The notes beneath the pieces are model-generated. The model did not search any database and had not been told where the DNA came from. It was given only the letters and a program-made list of their open reading frames with translations. A stretch of DNA of 64,000 nt from Diploptera punctata (taxonomy: Eukaryota; Arthropoda; Insecta; Blattodea; Blaberidae), in assembly GCA_030220185.1 (NCBI GenBank), contig JASPKZ010007430.1:936001-1000000 (forward strand). Reading direction: 5' to 3'. Both the position numbers and the translations under genes were made by a program. Below are positions 1-10,260 of the stretch, piece by piece (within the stretch, counting starts at the first letter, position 1; every line of letters starts with the position of its first letter).

Positions 1-539
1 CACCGAGATGCTGTCCACAACTCAGAAGAAAGCAGCCATGAGGAATGTCTTACGCAGTACATTACGTCATGAGCGATTGTACTATCTGAACATTTCAGTC
101 TCTCAGCGGGCGTGCTAGTCTGATGCACAATCATTAGTAGAATAGGTCTAAGATAAATCACACTGTGACATATGACTGTTCCTTTATTTGTGGGCGTGTT
201 TGATTGTATTTCCCCTCTCGTACCTCGTCCCGCTCTTTCATTCATTTATGTTTTCGCTTTAATCTCCTATCCTCCAATCACAATTTGATCATACGATCGC
301 AGTAGAACATGCTATTTTACATCCTAAAACACAGAACACTCACCTACAATAATTCAATTACCGCATGTGCTGCTAGATTCTGGAACTCCCTAACACAAGA
401 TATTAGCATCTGCGGACATTAGCTTCTTTTGCAATGGTGAGGGTTAACATGAACAGAACATTAAAAAACGACTCTAACGGCAGAAATTTACTTTTCTTTT
501 TACAGATAAACTCGAAATATCTCACTTAAATAAAATAAG
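1..539. other. No recognisable feature
   Basis: AT-rich sequence with no open frame, RNA gene or repeat structure that I recognise. A short tract near 190-330 is somewhat richer in C and T, but nothing else stands out. Confidence 0.5.
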
Positions 540-1060
540 AAAGACATTCTTAGGAAAAATAGTGAAATTGGACCATTAATAGCGGGCATTTAATTGAAAG
601 CCGACATTTAAAACTCGCTCTAGCAGTTGCAATTTTTATTTTTAGCAACGGAACTCGGTATGTAACAATTGAATAAGAAAAGTAAGATCGACTTCGTTAA
701 TCTTCGAAATCGGACCATTAGGAGTGGATGTTCAACTGAAAGCCGAAATTTTATTGGGAATATTTTCAAGACCATATTCGTTTTCTCGCAACGACACTTG
801 GTGTAAACGATTTAATTAACATAATAAAGACATTCCGGAAACCAAAAAAATCTGAGCGTGAGGAGTTAAGGTTTATATGGAACCCAGAATTTGTAAATTC
901 ATTTAGCGGCTGCAGTTTCCGGAAACGAATCTGATTATATACGATTTAATTTTCAAAATATATGCATTACCGTATATAAATTAACAAAATCGGACCATAA
1001 CTTCAACTTTCTGAGGAATTCGCTTAGTTTAGGATACGTGATGGAGTTTTTTTTTTCAGT
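540..1060. repeat. Dispersed noncoding repeat, copy 1
   Basis: This stretch shares several blocks, in the same order, with 41635-42345. Shared items include a TCGGACCATTA-like motif, a CTCTAGCRGTYGCAATTT block, a CAACGACACTTGG/CTCAGTATA-like block, and a closing block near TGAGGAATTCGCTTAGTTT. It is noncoding. Similar CTAGAGCG-type blocks recur on the opposite strand at 55.2-56.6 kb. Class is unknown; internal sequence of a Helitron-like element is one possibility, because a TTTGTYTGTTCRC motif accompanies this type of repeat at 41.65 kb and 60.13 kb. Confidence 0.4.
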
Positions 1061-1395
1061 GTGCTGATTTTTCCCCCACCCCTGCATTCAGCTGAAATAT
1101 TCTGATCAAGTAGAGGAGGGTTAAATCTGCTGATTGCGTCTCCCAGCAGGTAGACCGCGGTCCTCTGGGATTACTGATGTGTGGCATTCCACTTTACGGT
1201 TCATTCCACTTGTCTCCTAACTCATTACCTTTTATCTGCATTAACTTTACGGTAAAAATATATTTGTATGCAGAGTGGATGTAATATAAGTGCACAGATT
1301 TTAAGTATGAATTCCTTTGGGTAAATACAATAAAACATCTGAGGATCTACGCCACGATGCCACCTTACTTACTTACTCACTGGCACTATCGAACC

Positions 1396-1814
1396 CGTAG
1401 GTTCATGGCCGCACGGACATAAGCTCTCCATACATCCCTATCCTGAGCTAATGCTTTTCAATCATTTCCTGTATAATCTACTTCCCTCAAATCATAGTTA
1501 ATGTTGTTCTCCCACCTCATTTTTGGTCTTCCAACTGGGCGTTTTCCTTCTGGCTTTCCTACAAGAAGTTTCCATGCACGTCTTTCATTCCCCATGCGCG
1601 CAACATGTCCTGCCCATCGCAGTCTACGGGACTTAACTGTTCTTATTATATCTGGCTTCCTATAAAGACCATGTAGTTCATTGTTATGTAGTCTTCTCCA
1701 TTCACCTGTCTGTTCATCTCTTTTTGGTCCAAAAATTTTCCTAAGAACTTTATTCTCAAATACTCGTAATCTCCTTTCCTCCCTTAAAGTAAGAGTCCAT
1801 GTGTTCGCACCCAT
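1396..1814 (-). pseudogene. RTE C-terminal domain
   Basis: The frame resumes as TWTLTLREERRLRVFENK and carries the RRLRWAGHVARM and KRPVGRPKMRWENN segments, the conserved basic C-terminal region of this family. A TGG-to-TGA change makes a stop at 1458, after DYTGND. The intact copy at 53659-54042 shows that the protein should continue with WKALAQD and end in NLWVR. The remaining codons down to about 1396 are still recognisable. Confidence 0.85.
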
Positions 1815-2388
1815 ATAATATAACTGGTAGAATAACAGTTTTATATATTTTCAGCTTAACGTTTTTTGAAAGGAGTTGGGACATCAAAAGTCTCTGCAAT
1901 GCATAATAGCATGTATTTCCAGAATTGAGCCTATGTTTAATTTCTTTGTGCATCTCATTCCTATTTGTGATTATTGTTCCTAGGTATTTGAATTCAGCCA
2001 ATTCCTCAAAATTTCCCTCATTTGTCATTAGCTGTCCATTTCCATTATATAATGTATTTCTATGTGTGACCATATATTTAGTTTTACTGATATTTACTTC
2101 CAGTCCTAATTTCTTAGTGTTACTCAATAGTGTGTGCGTGTTGGCCTTTAGTATCTCCTCGCTATCGGCCAGTAGTACTACATCATCAGCATAAACTAAC
2201 AGCTTATTAATACCATTCAGTTGTAGGCCTTCCTCATTCTCTAAAGATTTAATGGCATGCTCTAGTACAAAATTAAATAGTAGAGGAGATAGTGCATCTC
2301 CTTGCTTCAAGCCATTCTGGATTTCAAAAGTGTCTGAAAACTGTTTGCCTACACGCACCACTCTACTCGTTGAGCCATTTAGACACAT
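1756..2388 (-). pseudogene. RTE reverse transcriptase palm and thumb
   Basis: A 210-residue open stretch continuing the RT after the shift near 2410. It contains GLKQGDALSPLLFN (26-39) and the catalytic YADD box (66-69), followed by the EFKYLGTIIT segment typical of LINE thumb regions. A single-base change in the GCE-TWTL segment near 1805 throws it out of frame, so the last residues, after YGCE, are not native. All catalytic residues are present. Confidence 0.88.
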
Positions 2389-2402
2389 TCGTATAAGTCT
2401 AA

Positions 2403-3420
2403 CTAACTTTTTAGGAATTCCGACTCCAGCAGGATACTATATAACTTCTCCCTCTTAATTGAATCATATGCTTTTTTGAAGTCTACATATAGTTGATGTA
2501 CAGTACCATTATATTCCCATTTCTTTTCTAAAATCTGTCTTATACTAAAAATCTGATCTGTTGTAGACCTGTTTCTTCTAAATGCACATTGATGATCTCC
2601 TAGAATGTCATCAATATAGGGAGTAAGTCTGCTTACTAATATATTTGTTAGAATTTTGTACGAAGTTGAAAGTAATGAGATGCCCCTATAGTTGTTGCAA
2701 TCAGTTTTATCTCCTTTCTTATAAATTGGTACGATAATTGATTCCTGCCATTCATCTGGAAGAGCTTCTTTTTCCCAAATCATAGTAAGCAACCAGCGTA
2801 TCTTGTCCATCAATTTTTCTCCCCCTGATTTTATCAGTTCTGCTGGGATCTCATCTGAACCTGATGCTTTATACATCTTCAATTTTTCAATTGCCATTTC
2901 AACCTCTAATGCACTTGGCTCTGCGACTAGCATTTCTGCTGTCTGTAACTTATCCTCCTCAATGTCCTGTTCTGTATGTACATTTAATAGCTGATTAAAA
3001 TAACTTTTCCATCTATTTAATATACTCTTGGAATCTGCAATCATATCCCCATTTTCATTCCGAATTATGTTTGTTCTAGCCTGAAACCCTTTCTTCTCTA
3101 TACTAATTCCCTGATATAATTCTCTTAATGTTCCTATTTTTTGCATTCATTTCAAGATCATTAATCTTCTCTCTCAAATATTCCCTCTTTTTACTCTTTA
3201 GTAACTTGGTGGTTTCCCGTCTAATACTACCCAATTGCTCTAAATTTACCTCATTTGGCTCGTGTAACCATTTAATTTTTGCTAGCTTTCTTTTCTTTAC
3301 AATGTCGGCACATTCCTCATCAAACCATTTCTTGTTTTGCCTCTTTTTTAAACAACCAATGCTTTCTGATGCTGACAATTTAATAGTATCTCTTATAGCC
3401 TCCCATTCTTTATTTATATC
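2403..3420 (-). pseudogene. RTE linker and N-terminal half of reverse transcriptase
   Basis: Two minus-strand frames cover this part: 3103-3378 (linker, with KKWFDEECADIVKKRKLAKI) and 2403-3146 (247 residues). They are joined by a one-frame shift in the T-run near 3140. The second contains the RT fingers and palm entry: KASGSDEIPAELIK (93-106), NNYRGISLLS (151-160), FRRNRSTTDQI (189-199), and motif A VDFKKAYDSI (221-230), whose D222 is a catalytic aspartate. The frame ends at another shift close to 2410, within the segment that should read GIPKKLVRLI. The protein would synthesise cDNA from the element's own RNA; here it is broken. Confidence 0.87.
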
Positions 3421-4427
3421 AGTTTCTTCTTGTTTGCCACATTGTCATCTGAAGATTCCAGTACTTCAAATCTATTAGCAATTTTGATTTGGTATTCTTG
3501 CCGCATTTCATCATTTTTCAAGTTTTTTAATTCATATTTTACAGAATCATCTTTAGCGTTTGTTCCTCTCATAAGCGATAGCCGTTGTCTGATTTTCACC
3601 CTGACCAGATGATGATCTGAATTGCAGTCTGTCCCTCTAACTGATCTAACATCAATGATGCTACTGTGCCAGCGTTTATCCACTAATACATGATCTATCT
3701 GGTTCCGAGTTTCTCCATCTGGGGACGTCCAGGTGTATTTATGAATATCCTTATGCTGAAATGTTGTGCTCTTAACAACGAGATTCTTTGATGTGGCAAA
3801 TGTGACTAATCTAACCCCGTTGTCGTTACTATCTTCATGAAGACTGAATTTGCCTATTGTTGGTTTGAATATATCTTCCCGCCTCACTTTTGCATTAAAA
3901 TCTCCTAAGGCAATTTTCATATGATATCGTGAAAGGCTATCAAATAAGCATTCTAATTCTTCATAGAACTCATCCTTGATCTTGTCATCTTTATCTTCTG
4001 TGGGGGCATGCACATTTACAATTATAAAATCATGTCGTTTACCCTTTAGAATTATGTATGATATCCTATCACTAACAAACTTAATATCTCGGATAGCGGA
4101 TAGGATCCTCCTTCTGACTAAAAAACCCGTTCCAAATGCAGGTCTTTCTGCATCCCCATAGTATAATGGAAAGCTTCCTGATTCCTGACTACCTTCTCCT
4201 GGCCACCTAACTTCCTGCAAAGCGACTATATCCAAGGGCGATTTATCCAATTCCCGCGTTAATATCTCTAGTGCCCCGCTATTGTATAAAGTCCTAACAT
4301 TCCATGTTCCTAGGAACATGTCCCTGTGTTTGAGCCTTTGGCATGGGTTCCCTGAAGTAGTCCCCGCCCGGAGAACCGAATGGGGGACTATTTGACCTCC
4401 GGAAAATTTTACCCCAGTAGAACCCAT
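3414..4427 (-). pseudogene. RTE endonuclease domain
   Basis: A 337-residue open frame holding the apurinic-type endonuclease that nicks target DNA for target-primed reverse transcription. Visible motifs are GTWNVRTL at residues 40-47, the metal-binding glutamate in LQEVRW (E72), NVHAPTED (138-145), GDFNAKV (175-181), NQIDHV (242-247), and the catalytic SDHH (270-273). All catalytic positions appear intact, so this domain is well preserved. The frame then runs into the linker and ends at a frameshift near 3415, after VANKKK. In an intact element it would continue without a stop into RT. It matches the type of protein often mis-annotated in insects as craniofacial development protein 2-like. 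Confidence 0.88.
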
Positions 4428-4630
4428 GTCCGCATTTCTTGACGGTTGTATTTTTACGGTGAAAGATCGTCACTCTTTCGACCAAGGTACTTATTTCGTC
4501 TGGCTTATCACCTTCGACCAGTCCGGCATGGGTAACCCTATCGGCAGCAATGCTACCGCCGGCATAGCTCTCAGGATCATTTAAGCACACAAGCCACTCC
4601 ACGACGACAAGGTAAAGATACCATGGAGGG
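4294..4630 (-). other. 5' leader of the RTE element with a long open frame
   Basis: Before the endonuclease, a second minus-strand frame is open from the element's 5' end. It passes through a segment reading SYAGGSIAADRVTHAG and overlaps the start of the endonuclease frame by about 130 bases. It could be a short upstream ORF, as some RTE elements have, or simply the original N-terminus before a frameshift. No conserved domain is visible. The first methionine of the overlapping endonuclease frame is at 4427, so I cannot say from sequence alone which frame is translated. Confidence 0.4.
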
Positions 4631-4642
4631 ACGATGCCACCT

Positions 4643-4967
4643 ATATAATTCAAATAAAAAAAACGAAAAAAAAACACAGAATTTACTGTTCCAGTATGTG
4701 AATAATTACCTGAGACAAAATATGTATATTGCTTTTTTCTCAGAGCGTATGAGAAATGCCTTAAAATGAAGTAAAAAGTTGAGCTCAAAGTAACCTAAAA
4801 TCAGCATATTTGAAATGTAAAATATGTATATAGTCATAGACAGTGTAACCTACTTATGACAAACATCCGCTAATGAACAAGTGAATTCTAAACTAATCTG
4901 ATGTACTAACTCGCCCATTTTCTCACCCTAACTTGCCCACTAATGTAGGTAGACTCTTGGGATATAA
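4643..4967. other. No recognisable feature
   Basis: AT-rich spacer between the RTE element and the next LINE. Open frames that reach into it are extensions of the RTE leader frame, not genes. Confidence 0.5.
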
Positions 4968-4976
4968 TACCCTTAT

Positions 4977-5792
4977 CTCCTTCTTCTTCTTCTTCTTCCT
5001 TTCCAGGATTAGGTCAATGCGACCTGTTCCGGTCTCAAATCCATCGTTTCCTTGGCCGTCCCAAAGATCTTTTTCCATGTGGTTTGTAGGTGTTGATCTT
5101 TTTGGGTAATCTTGTATTGTCCTTTCTGTCTAAATGTTCTTTCCATTGGTATTTGTGCTCTTTTAGTTTATCAACTATTGAAAATATCTCCAGTTCATTT
5201 CTTATTGATTCATTGAGTAATCTATCCATGCGTGTACATCCTTTTACGGATTTTAAAAATTTCATTTCATTGAATGTGTGAGATATCATTTTTTGTAAGT
5301 ACCCAAGATTCAGATACATATAAAAGAACAGGAACAGCCATAATTTTATAAAACCTGAGCTGAGTTTCTCTTAGAGTCTTTCGGAGGGTTCTTCTTATGT
5401 TGCCACACATCATTTGATATCGGTTTCATTTATTATGTATGTCCCAATCATAGCAATATGTTATATCTGAACCAAGATAGTTAAAGTGTGCTATCTGTTC
5501 TATTATTTCATTATTGATCACTATTTTTGCTCTGACTGGCACTTTGCCCTCAAACGCTATAATTTTAGTTTCTGAAGTTGAGACTTTGAGATTATAATAG
5601 AGTCCTAATTGATTAAACATGTAAATGGCTCTTTTTAAATCATTCTCCGACTCCTGTATAATTACCAGATCGTCTGCATACATTCAAATATTCACATACA
5701 TTTCCTTAATAATTTGTATTCCTATTGGACTTGATTTTTTCCATTTTCGTATAACCTCGTCAAAATATATATTAACAATGTAGGTGATAGTG
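4977..5792 (-). mobile_element. LINE-B fragment, 5'-truncated, with 9-bp TSD
   Basis: An 816-bp insertion flanked by TACCCTTAT at 4968-4976 and 5793-5801. On the minus strand it begins inside the RT just before the palm, in a segment recalling LSPTL. It passes MYADDLVIIQES (5426-5683, catalytic YADD at residues 2-5), then HFNYLG, and a C-terminal piece (5035-5319) with FLKSVKGCTRMDR, KYQWKEHLDRK and GKRSLGRPRKRW. It ends in a GAA-repeat tail, seen as TTC on the plus strand. Stops and shifts make it a dead copy. The family has tri- rather than tetranucleotide tails, and its clade is not certain by eye. Confidence 0.83.
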
Positions 5793-5801
5793 TACCCTTA
5801 T

Positions 5802-7082
5802 ATGTGAGTAAATGTGTTAGCAATTGACTCTAGCGCGAACATATGTTATCATATTGGCCAACATGACACTAGCAGTCACTTGTTCTCCGATCGAAAATTA
5901 CAGCTGTTACGTGCATATAATAGCCCTATTTTGTTTTATTAGAAAATATCTTATAGACATTTTGGGCCGAAAATGTATAGTTCTCTTAGAAAAAAAATCT
6001 ACAGAAATCCATTGGTGTATTACTTCAAAATGACGAGGAATTTGTCTGAATGACACAGAACACATCATACGTGAAATGGAGCAAATGTTTCCTTTGGTAT
6101 TGATCCCATTATCTCTTTTAGCAAAAAATTAAATTCAAAGAGACACAAGGAAATAAACATTTTTATTGACAATATGGGAACAGAATTTCAAATATTGTAA
6201 CGTTTATATTATATAATATATTCAAAAATTCTAAAAAAAATTATTTTAATTTCACGTCTCCCATATACTTTGTGTAAATGAGAACCATATTCACCAAAAT
6301 GATAAAATAATAGGCCTACATTTCTGCACAAAAATATTTTTATAGAAAAAAGCCGTATACTTGTGACCCAAAGACCATAAGACATGTTTTTACTATACTT
6401 ACCACAAGGAATTAATATTTAAAAACTGCGCACTCATATTACTTGCATCGTGTAGAATCATTATACAGTAATTCTATATTTTATTATACAATTGGAATTT
6501 AGAACGCACCAAAATACTAGAACAGTAACTTGTACCCAGCTGCTGAGGATGGAACAAGTTATGAAAGGTCTTCACTATTTTAATTAATTTTCATTTGTTG
6601 AGGAAGTTTGTTATTTCAGGTATAATTTTTAATATTTTAACTTTTTATTAATCTGTGGGGTAAAGTTAGCTAACTTCGTTACATAGTCTATTTAATGGTA
6701 GGACTACATTTTTAAAACTAAATGGAAATTCTTATTATTTTTATATTGCCAGTTATTTCGTATGTTCAGGTAAAGTCATCCTCTCTAGTTATGAAGTGCA
6801 AGTAAAATTATGACACACACAAAGTTTTATATTTTTGCTTAATAGTTTTTTTGGGTGAAAAGTAATAGTAATTTTGAAATCAATAGTTGTTCTTGGGCTT
6901 CTAATCTGAGGAGTCTTTATGTGAGAACAAAACTGATTTGGAGAGTTATAATTTTTTGGGTTAATCTTGAATTATTAAATTAGGAAAACCATTTACAATT
7001 GAAAAGAAAATATAAATTTCATGAAGGTTGAGTGTATATCATTTCTGATACAATATGTTTTATTAAATTTTAATGATTTATA
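5802..7082. other. AT-rich spacer, nothing recognised
   Basis: Very AT-rich. A 69-codon open stretch near 5824-6033 has no features of a real gene. No repeat structure was noticed. Confidence 0.45.
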
Positions 7083-7260
7083 CAGTGCTGTCACCTAAGC
7101 TTAAAAGAATTAAAGTAAAAAGAAAAAGAACATGAATTATGGTTATGTAACATAACTATAAAACCAATCACGATCTTCAGTTGTTTATAGAGTGAGAAGA
7201 AAATCAACTGCTCATGTATCGTATAGGATAAAATTGAACAAAGTGGATATGCGTGCAGTA
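7083..7260. repeat. Unclassified dispersed repeat, copy 1 of 2
   Basis: Blocks here recur in the same order at 19765-19940. They include CAGTGCTGTCACCTAA, a CATGAA block, an AACCAATCAC block, a TATAAAGTGAGAA-like block, and a CTCATRTATC block. It is noncoding. Neither terminal repeats nor a TSD were found, so the element type is unknown. Confidence 0.45.
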
Positions 7261-7517
7261 AAATTTAATTTACATAGGCACAACCACTAGTTATTTCTTT
7301 AGGAAAAATTACAAATATCACAAATGAAGAAGTAATTCTCTTCATGCCCGATTTTGTCGTAACATTTTGAAGAAGGATTTGTGTCCCGAAAAATAATTAC
7401 TCATTCAGGTTGGGTTTAATTTTCGGTAGAGCCGGATTCTTTTCTCAAGGTCGGAAGTTGGTACAGTGGATAGGAAAACACTTCAATCATCATCATCATC
7501 ATAGTACATTCACGAAT

Positions 7518-7820
7518 TTAGGCCATTTGTTGACCTGTTTCGGCCTCAAGAGAAACACCATCCAGAAGTCTTTTGAGTGGACGTCCTGGTCTTCTTCTTC
7601 CTGCAGGTTGATATCTTAACATTAGTTTGGGTATTCTGTGATCTTCCATTCGATGAACATGTTGTACCCATCTTGACTTATAATCAGAAATTTTGTTTTC
7701 TAAAGATTCCATGTGTAATTCTTCTAAGATGTCTTCATTTTTTTTGTGATCTAGTAGTGTGTATCCTGCAGTCCTCCGAAGATATCTCATTTCAGCAGAT
7801 CTAAGTCTGTGTATATCCCT
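7518..7820 (-). pseudogene. LINE-B C-terminal domain
   Basis: The continuation after the frame break reads MRYLRRTAGYTLLDHKKNED, then RWVQHVHRMEDHRIPKL, GRRRPGRPLKRL, and ends ETGQQMA before the stop. This is the conserved basic tail of the family. The ETGQQ-like terminus and the GAT/ATG-repeat tail recur in the copies at 61.7 and 63.2 kb, which supports these as one family. Confidence 0.83.
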
Positions 7821-8550
7821 TCTGTTTCAACGTCCATACTTCGCTACCATACAAAAGAGTTGGAAGAGCCAGTGTTTTATACACTTTCCATCTTGAATGC
7901 TTTTGGACTAACTGTGGCTTGAAGATAGAATTTATTAACCCTAAAATTCTTAAAAATTTAGATATTTTTGCATTTACATCCTTTTCTTCTTCATATGAGA
8001 TATTGCATCCTAGATATGTAAAATTATTCACCTGCTCCAAAATTTTATTGTCCAGTACAATTTTACTTCTGACAGGATCTACACCTTGAAATGCCATAAT
8101 TTTTGTCTTTTCTGTAGATATCTTTAATCCATATTCTTCTGTAATTTTGTTAAGTTCATACAGATCTTTCTGTAGATTATCTTCGGAATTTGCTATTATT
8201 ATTTGGTCATCTGCAAACAATAGGGTGTTTAATTTTCTATTTTCTGATATTCTTATTCCAAATTTATATGTTTTGTTCCAGCAACATATTACTTCATTGA
8301 TATAAATTGCAAAGAGTGTTGGGGATAGGGGGCAACCTTGTCTCACACCACGATTTATAATTCCTTCTTCAGAAAATCTGTTATTTAATTTAATCTTTAT
8401 GGTGTTGTCTTTGTAAATATTTTGTATGTTCTGCCGAAGTAAATTTGGTATATTTCTGTCTTCCAATATATTTAAGAGTTTTGATCTCTTGACTGTGTCG
8501 GAAAAGGGGTTGTAAGGGGTAGTGACGTGTGTATAACCTCTCCTACCCAA
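7801..8550 (-). pseudogene. LINE-B reverse transcriptase, palm to thumb
   Basis: A 249-residue open frame. Its first 17 or so residues come from the joined 5' piece. RT homology starts at SDTVKRSKLL. Motifs: RGVRQGCPLSPTLF (67-80), FADD (112-115, the catalytic box with F for Y), KISTEKTKIMAF, FTYLGCNISY, and LALPTLLYGSEVWTL near the end. The frame is lost at about 7825 by a one-base change in CCCTTCTG relative to the sister copy at 63.5 kb, after which the C-terminus continues in another frame. Without motif A and the endonuclease the product could not retrotranspose. Confidence 0.86.
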
Positions 8551-8792
8551 TTCTCATCCTCACCTTCTCGTGGTACAACCCGTTTTCACAAACAAGGCTC
8601 TGAGGACCGAGTCACGGCGGTATAACCGTTCCATCAGGTACTGAGTAAATGCGGTATCCTAATGTCTGTCCAGAGACTAAAAGGTAGCAGTCCTACCACT
8701 GGACTACTTAGCGTCGGGCCAGTAACCTGTCCTAAGGAACTTCAAAACTACTTTTCAAGTCTCAATACGAAAAAATCCAGAAAACACTTCAA

Positions 8793-9530
8793 AATTACTA
8801 AAAAAATGTTTCTTGTAGAAATAATTGAAAATTTATTCACTTCTTAATTTCCCAGCAGATTAAGTAAATGTAGGTGGTATTATTCTTCACCGTCAATTAA
8901 AAATAAATTATTTTCCTTTCCCAAATAAATTATTCTTTTTTTATTAAATATTACCGGTACATTTTATCAGATCTCTTCTTGCTTCTATCTTTGTTGAAAG
9001 TTGTATGCAGAATGAATAGTGTCATTCTTTTATAATTTTAAGACCATTATTACACAACATGATGGTAATTTTAAATTCTATTGGTTAATAGTCCTTCAAA
9101 TATGAGTTTAATTTGATTTGTTAAATAAGAAAGTTAATTGTTTTAACATCCAATCAGAGTTTAGTTTACTTTCATTTAAGAATATGAAGTTAAGCAGGTG
9201 TTCTTATTACAGTTATAACAGAAAGATTTATAATTTTGACAACAATGACAAACAATTTTTAAAAGCATTCTTTACAAAAACCGTTATGTAATACAATTTC
9301 TTTAATTGTTACTGAGACATTTTTATTCAATAATAACCAACAATGAATTATTTAGATGTTTTTATTTATATAAGTTATATTCAAATATTAAAAGAATTTT
9401 AAAATACCAAATTATTAACTTTAACTTTTATATTTATTATATAATATTAAAATCCTGCTATACAAAATAAACAGTATCGCGAAATTACGAACTTTATCCT
9501 ACAGGTGTATAATAGAAATAAATAAATAAA
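8793..9530. other. AT-rich spacer, nothing recognised
   Basis: Strongly AT-rich with an AAATA-repeat tract near 9515-9535 leading into a TA repeat. No coding or structured element was seen. Confidence 0.45.
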
Positions 9531-9543
9531 TAAATATATATAT

Positions 9544-9602
9544 ATCAGAGATCCGGGTTCGAATCTCGTCCAGGCATTTATTTTTCTTATCATACCATAT
9601 AT
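9544..9602 (+). repeat. 3' half of the tRNA-like cassette
   Basis: Right after a TA repeat comes CCGGGTTCGAATCTCGTCCAGG, a Pol III B-box (GGTTCGAATC), and then the ATTTATTTTTCTTATCATAC tail found in every cassette at 54.5-56.2 kb. The A-box half is missing. Confidence 0.65.
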
Positions 9603-9780
9603 ATACACCCACAAAGGGTGATTCTAAATTAGACCGACAAACTTTGAGAGCAGATAGTTAACCTTCATTGAATGATATTTTGTTAAGGAACCTATAGGCT
9701 GTGACACTTGGTTCCAGTGTCACATAATTATGTGTGTTAATCCAAATACTTTAAAGACAAGCAGAAACAAAACGTACTTA

Positions 9781-9955
9781 TATATTGACTTAGGCTTGCT
9801 ATGATGATCTTGAAGAAGATTTCCGGGCTGTAGGCCGTGGTCTCGAGGCTTGAAGTTCCCTGACGTTTCGCCAGACGCAGTCTCTGGCGAAACGTCAGAG
9901 AACTTCAAGCCTCGAGACCACGGCCTACAGCCCGGAAATCTTCTTCAAGATCATC
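9781..9955. mobile_element. Hairpin (foldback) element, copy 1, 12-13-bp TSD
   Basis: A 175-bp insertion between AAAACGTACTTA at 9769-9780 and 9956-9967. It is almost a perfect palindrome: GATCTTGAAGAAGATTTCCG, the CGTGGTCTCGAGGCTTGAAG block and GACGTTTCGCCAGA run in, and their complement runs out. The centre is GCCAGA-CGCAGTC-TCTGGC followed by GAAACGTC. It is noncoding. The same element lies at 52029-52220. The centre resembles stem II plus the GAAAC of the hammerhead-like core in the related element at 48530-48790. Confidence 0.82.
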
Positions 9956-10014
9956 AAAACGTACTTAATTATAAAAAATAAATAAAAACACATAAAAAAC
10001 ACTCACTCCAATCA

Positions 10015-10260
10015 CAACAAGTGCTGGAACACACATCCATTGACATCTAGACAACAGTGCATCAACGTGCCATACTTTGTCGAATCCTTCCAAAGATGCC
10101 AGGCGTTTCTCTTATGTCAGCTGCTGCGCTGACAATACGTGCTATAAGATTTTCTTCAGAGTCAATATCGGTTCCATAAACCGTTGCCTTCATGTAGCCC
10201 CACAAAAAGAAATCTAGGCAGATCAGGTCAGGCGAGCGTGCCGACCAGGATGTGGGCCAC
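10015..10260 (-). pseudogene. Transposase C-terminus (IS630-Tc1-mariner type)
   Basis: On the minus strand one can read SARSPDL, then DFFLWGYMKATVYG, then DSEENLIARIVSAAADIR and TPGIFGR. This is the characteristic third-aspartate region of DDE transposases of this superfamily and its C-terminal helix bundle. The catalytic SPDL...DFF stretch is intact. The N-terminal DNA-binding domain and the first two DDE positions are absent. It cannot encode an active enzyme. Confidence 0.72.

Larger units (their letters stand above)
1366..4630 (-). mobile_element. Full-length RTE-type non-LTR retrotransposon (inactive)
   Basis: A 3265-bp LINE on the minus strand. The 12-bp duplication ACGATGCCACCT lies at 1354-1365 and 4631-4642, so both ends are defined. 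Order from 5' to 3': short leader, AP-type endonuclease, linker, reverse transcriptase, C-terminal basic domain, short 3' UTR, and a tail of TAAG repeats (seen as CTTA repeats on the plus strand). The length, single apurinic-type endonuclease plus RT, and microsatellite tail are the known hallmarks of the RTE/BovB clade. At least four frame breaks and one nonsense codon make the copy inactive. Other fragments of the family lie at 18.9, 23.1-24.1, 37.3, 39.9/40.7, 42.6, 43.7, 51.1, 53.4 and 53.7 kb. Confidence 0.9.
7487..8779 (-). mobile_element. LINE-B copy with internal deletion, 13-bp TSD
   Basis: A 1293-bp insertion bounded by GAAAACACTTCAA at 7474-7486 and 8780-8792. From 5' on the minus strand it has about 265 bases of noncoding sequence (8515-8779), then jumps directly into the RT at DTVKRSKLLNIL and runs to a 3' tail of ATG repeats. 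Endonuclease and N-terminal RT are missing, although the insertion is intact by its TSD. The 5' piece is either the true leader of the family, giving an internally deleted LINE, or foreign RNA joined by template switching. The 3' part nearly matches the copy at 63226-64000. Confidence 0.82.

Noticed and set aside
4294..4788. 164-codon minus-strand frame taken as a separate gene
   Set aside because: Its first part lies outside the RTE element and the rest is the RTE leader frame; the TSD at 4631-4642 cuts through it.
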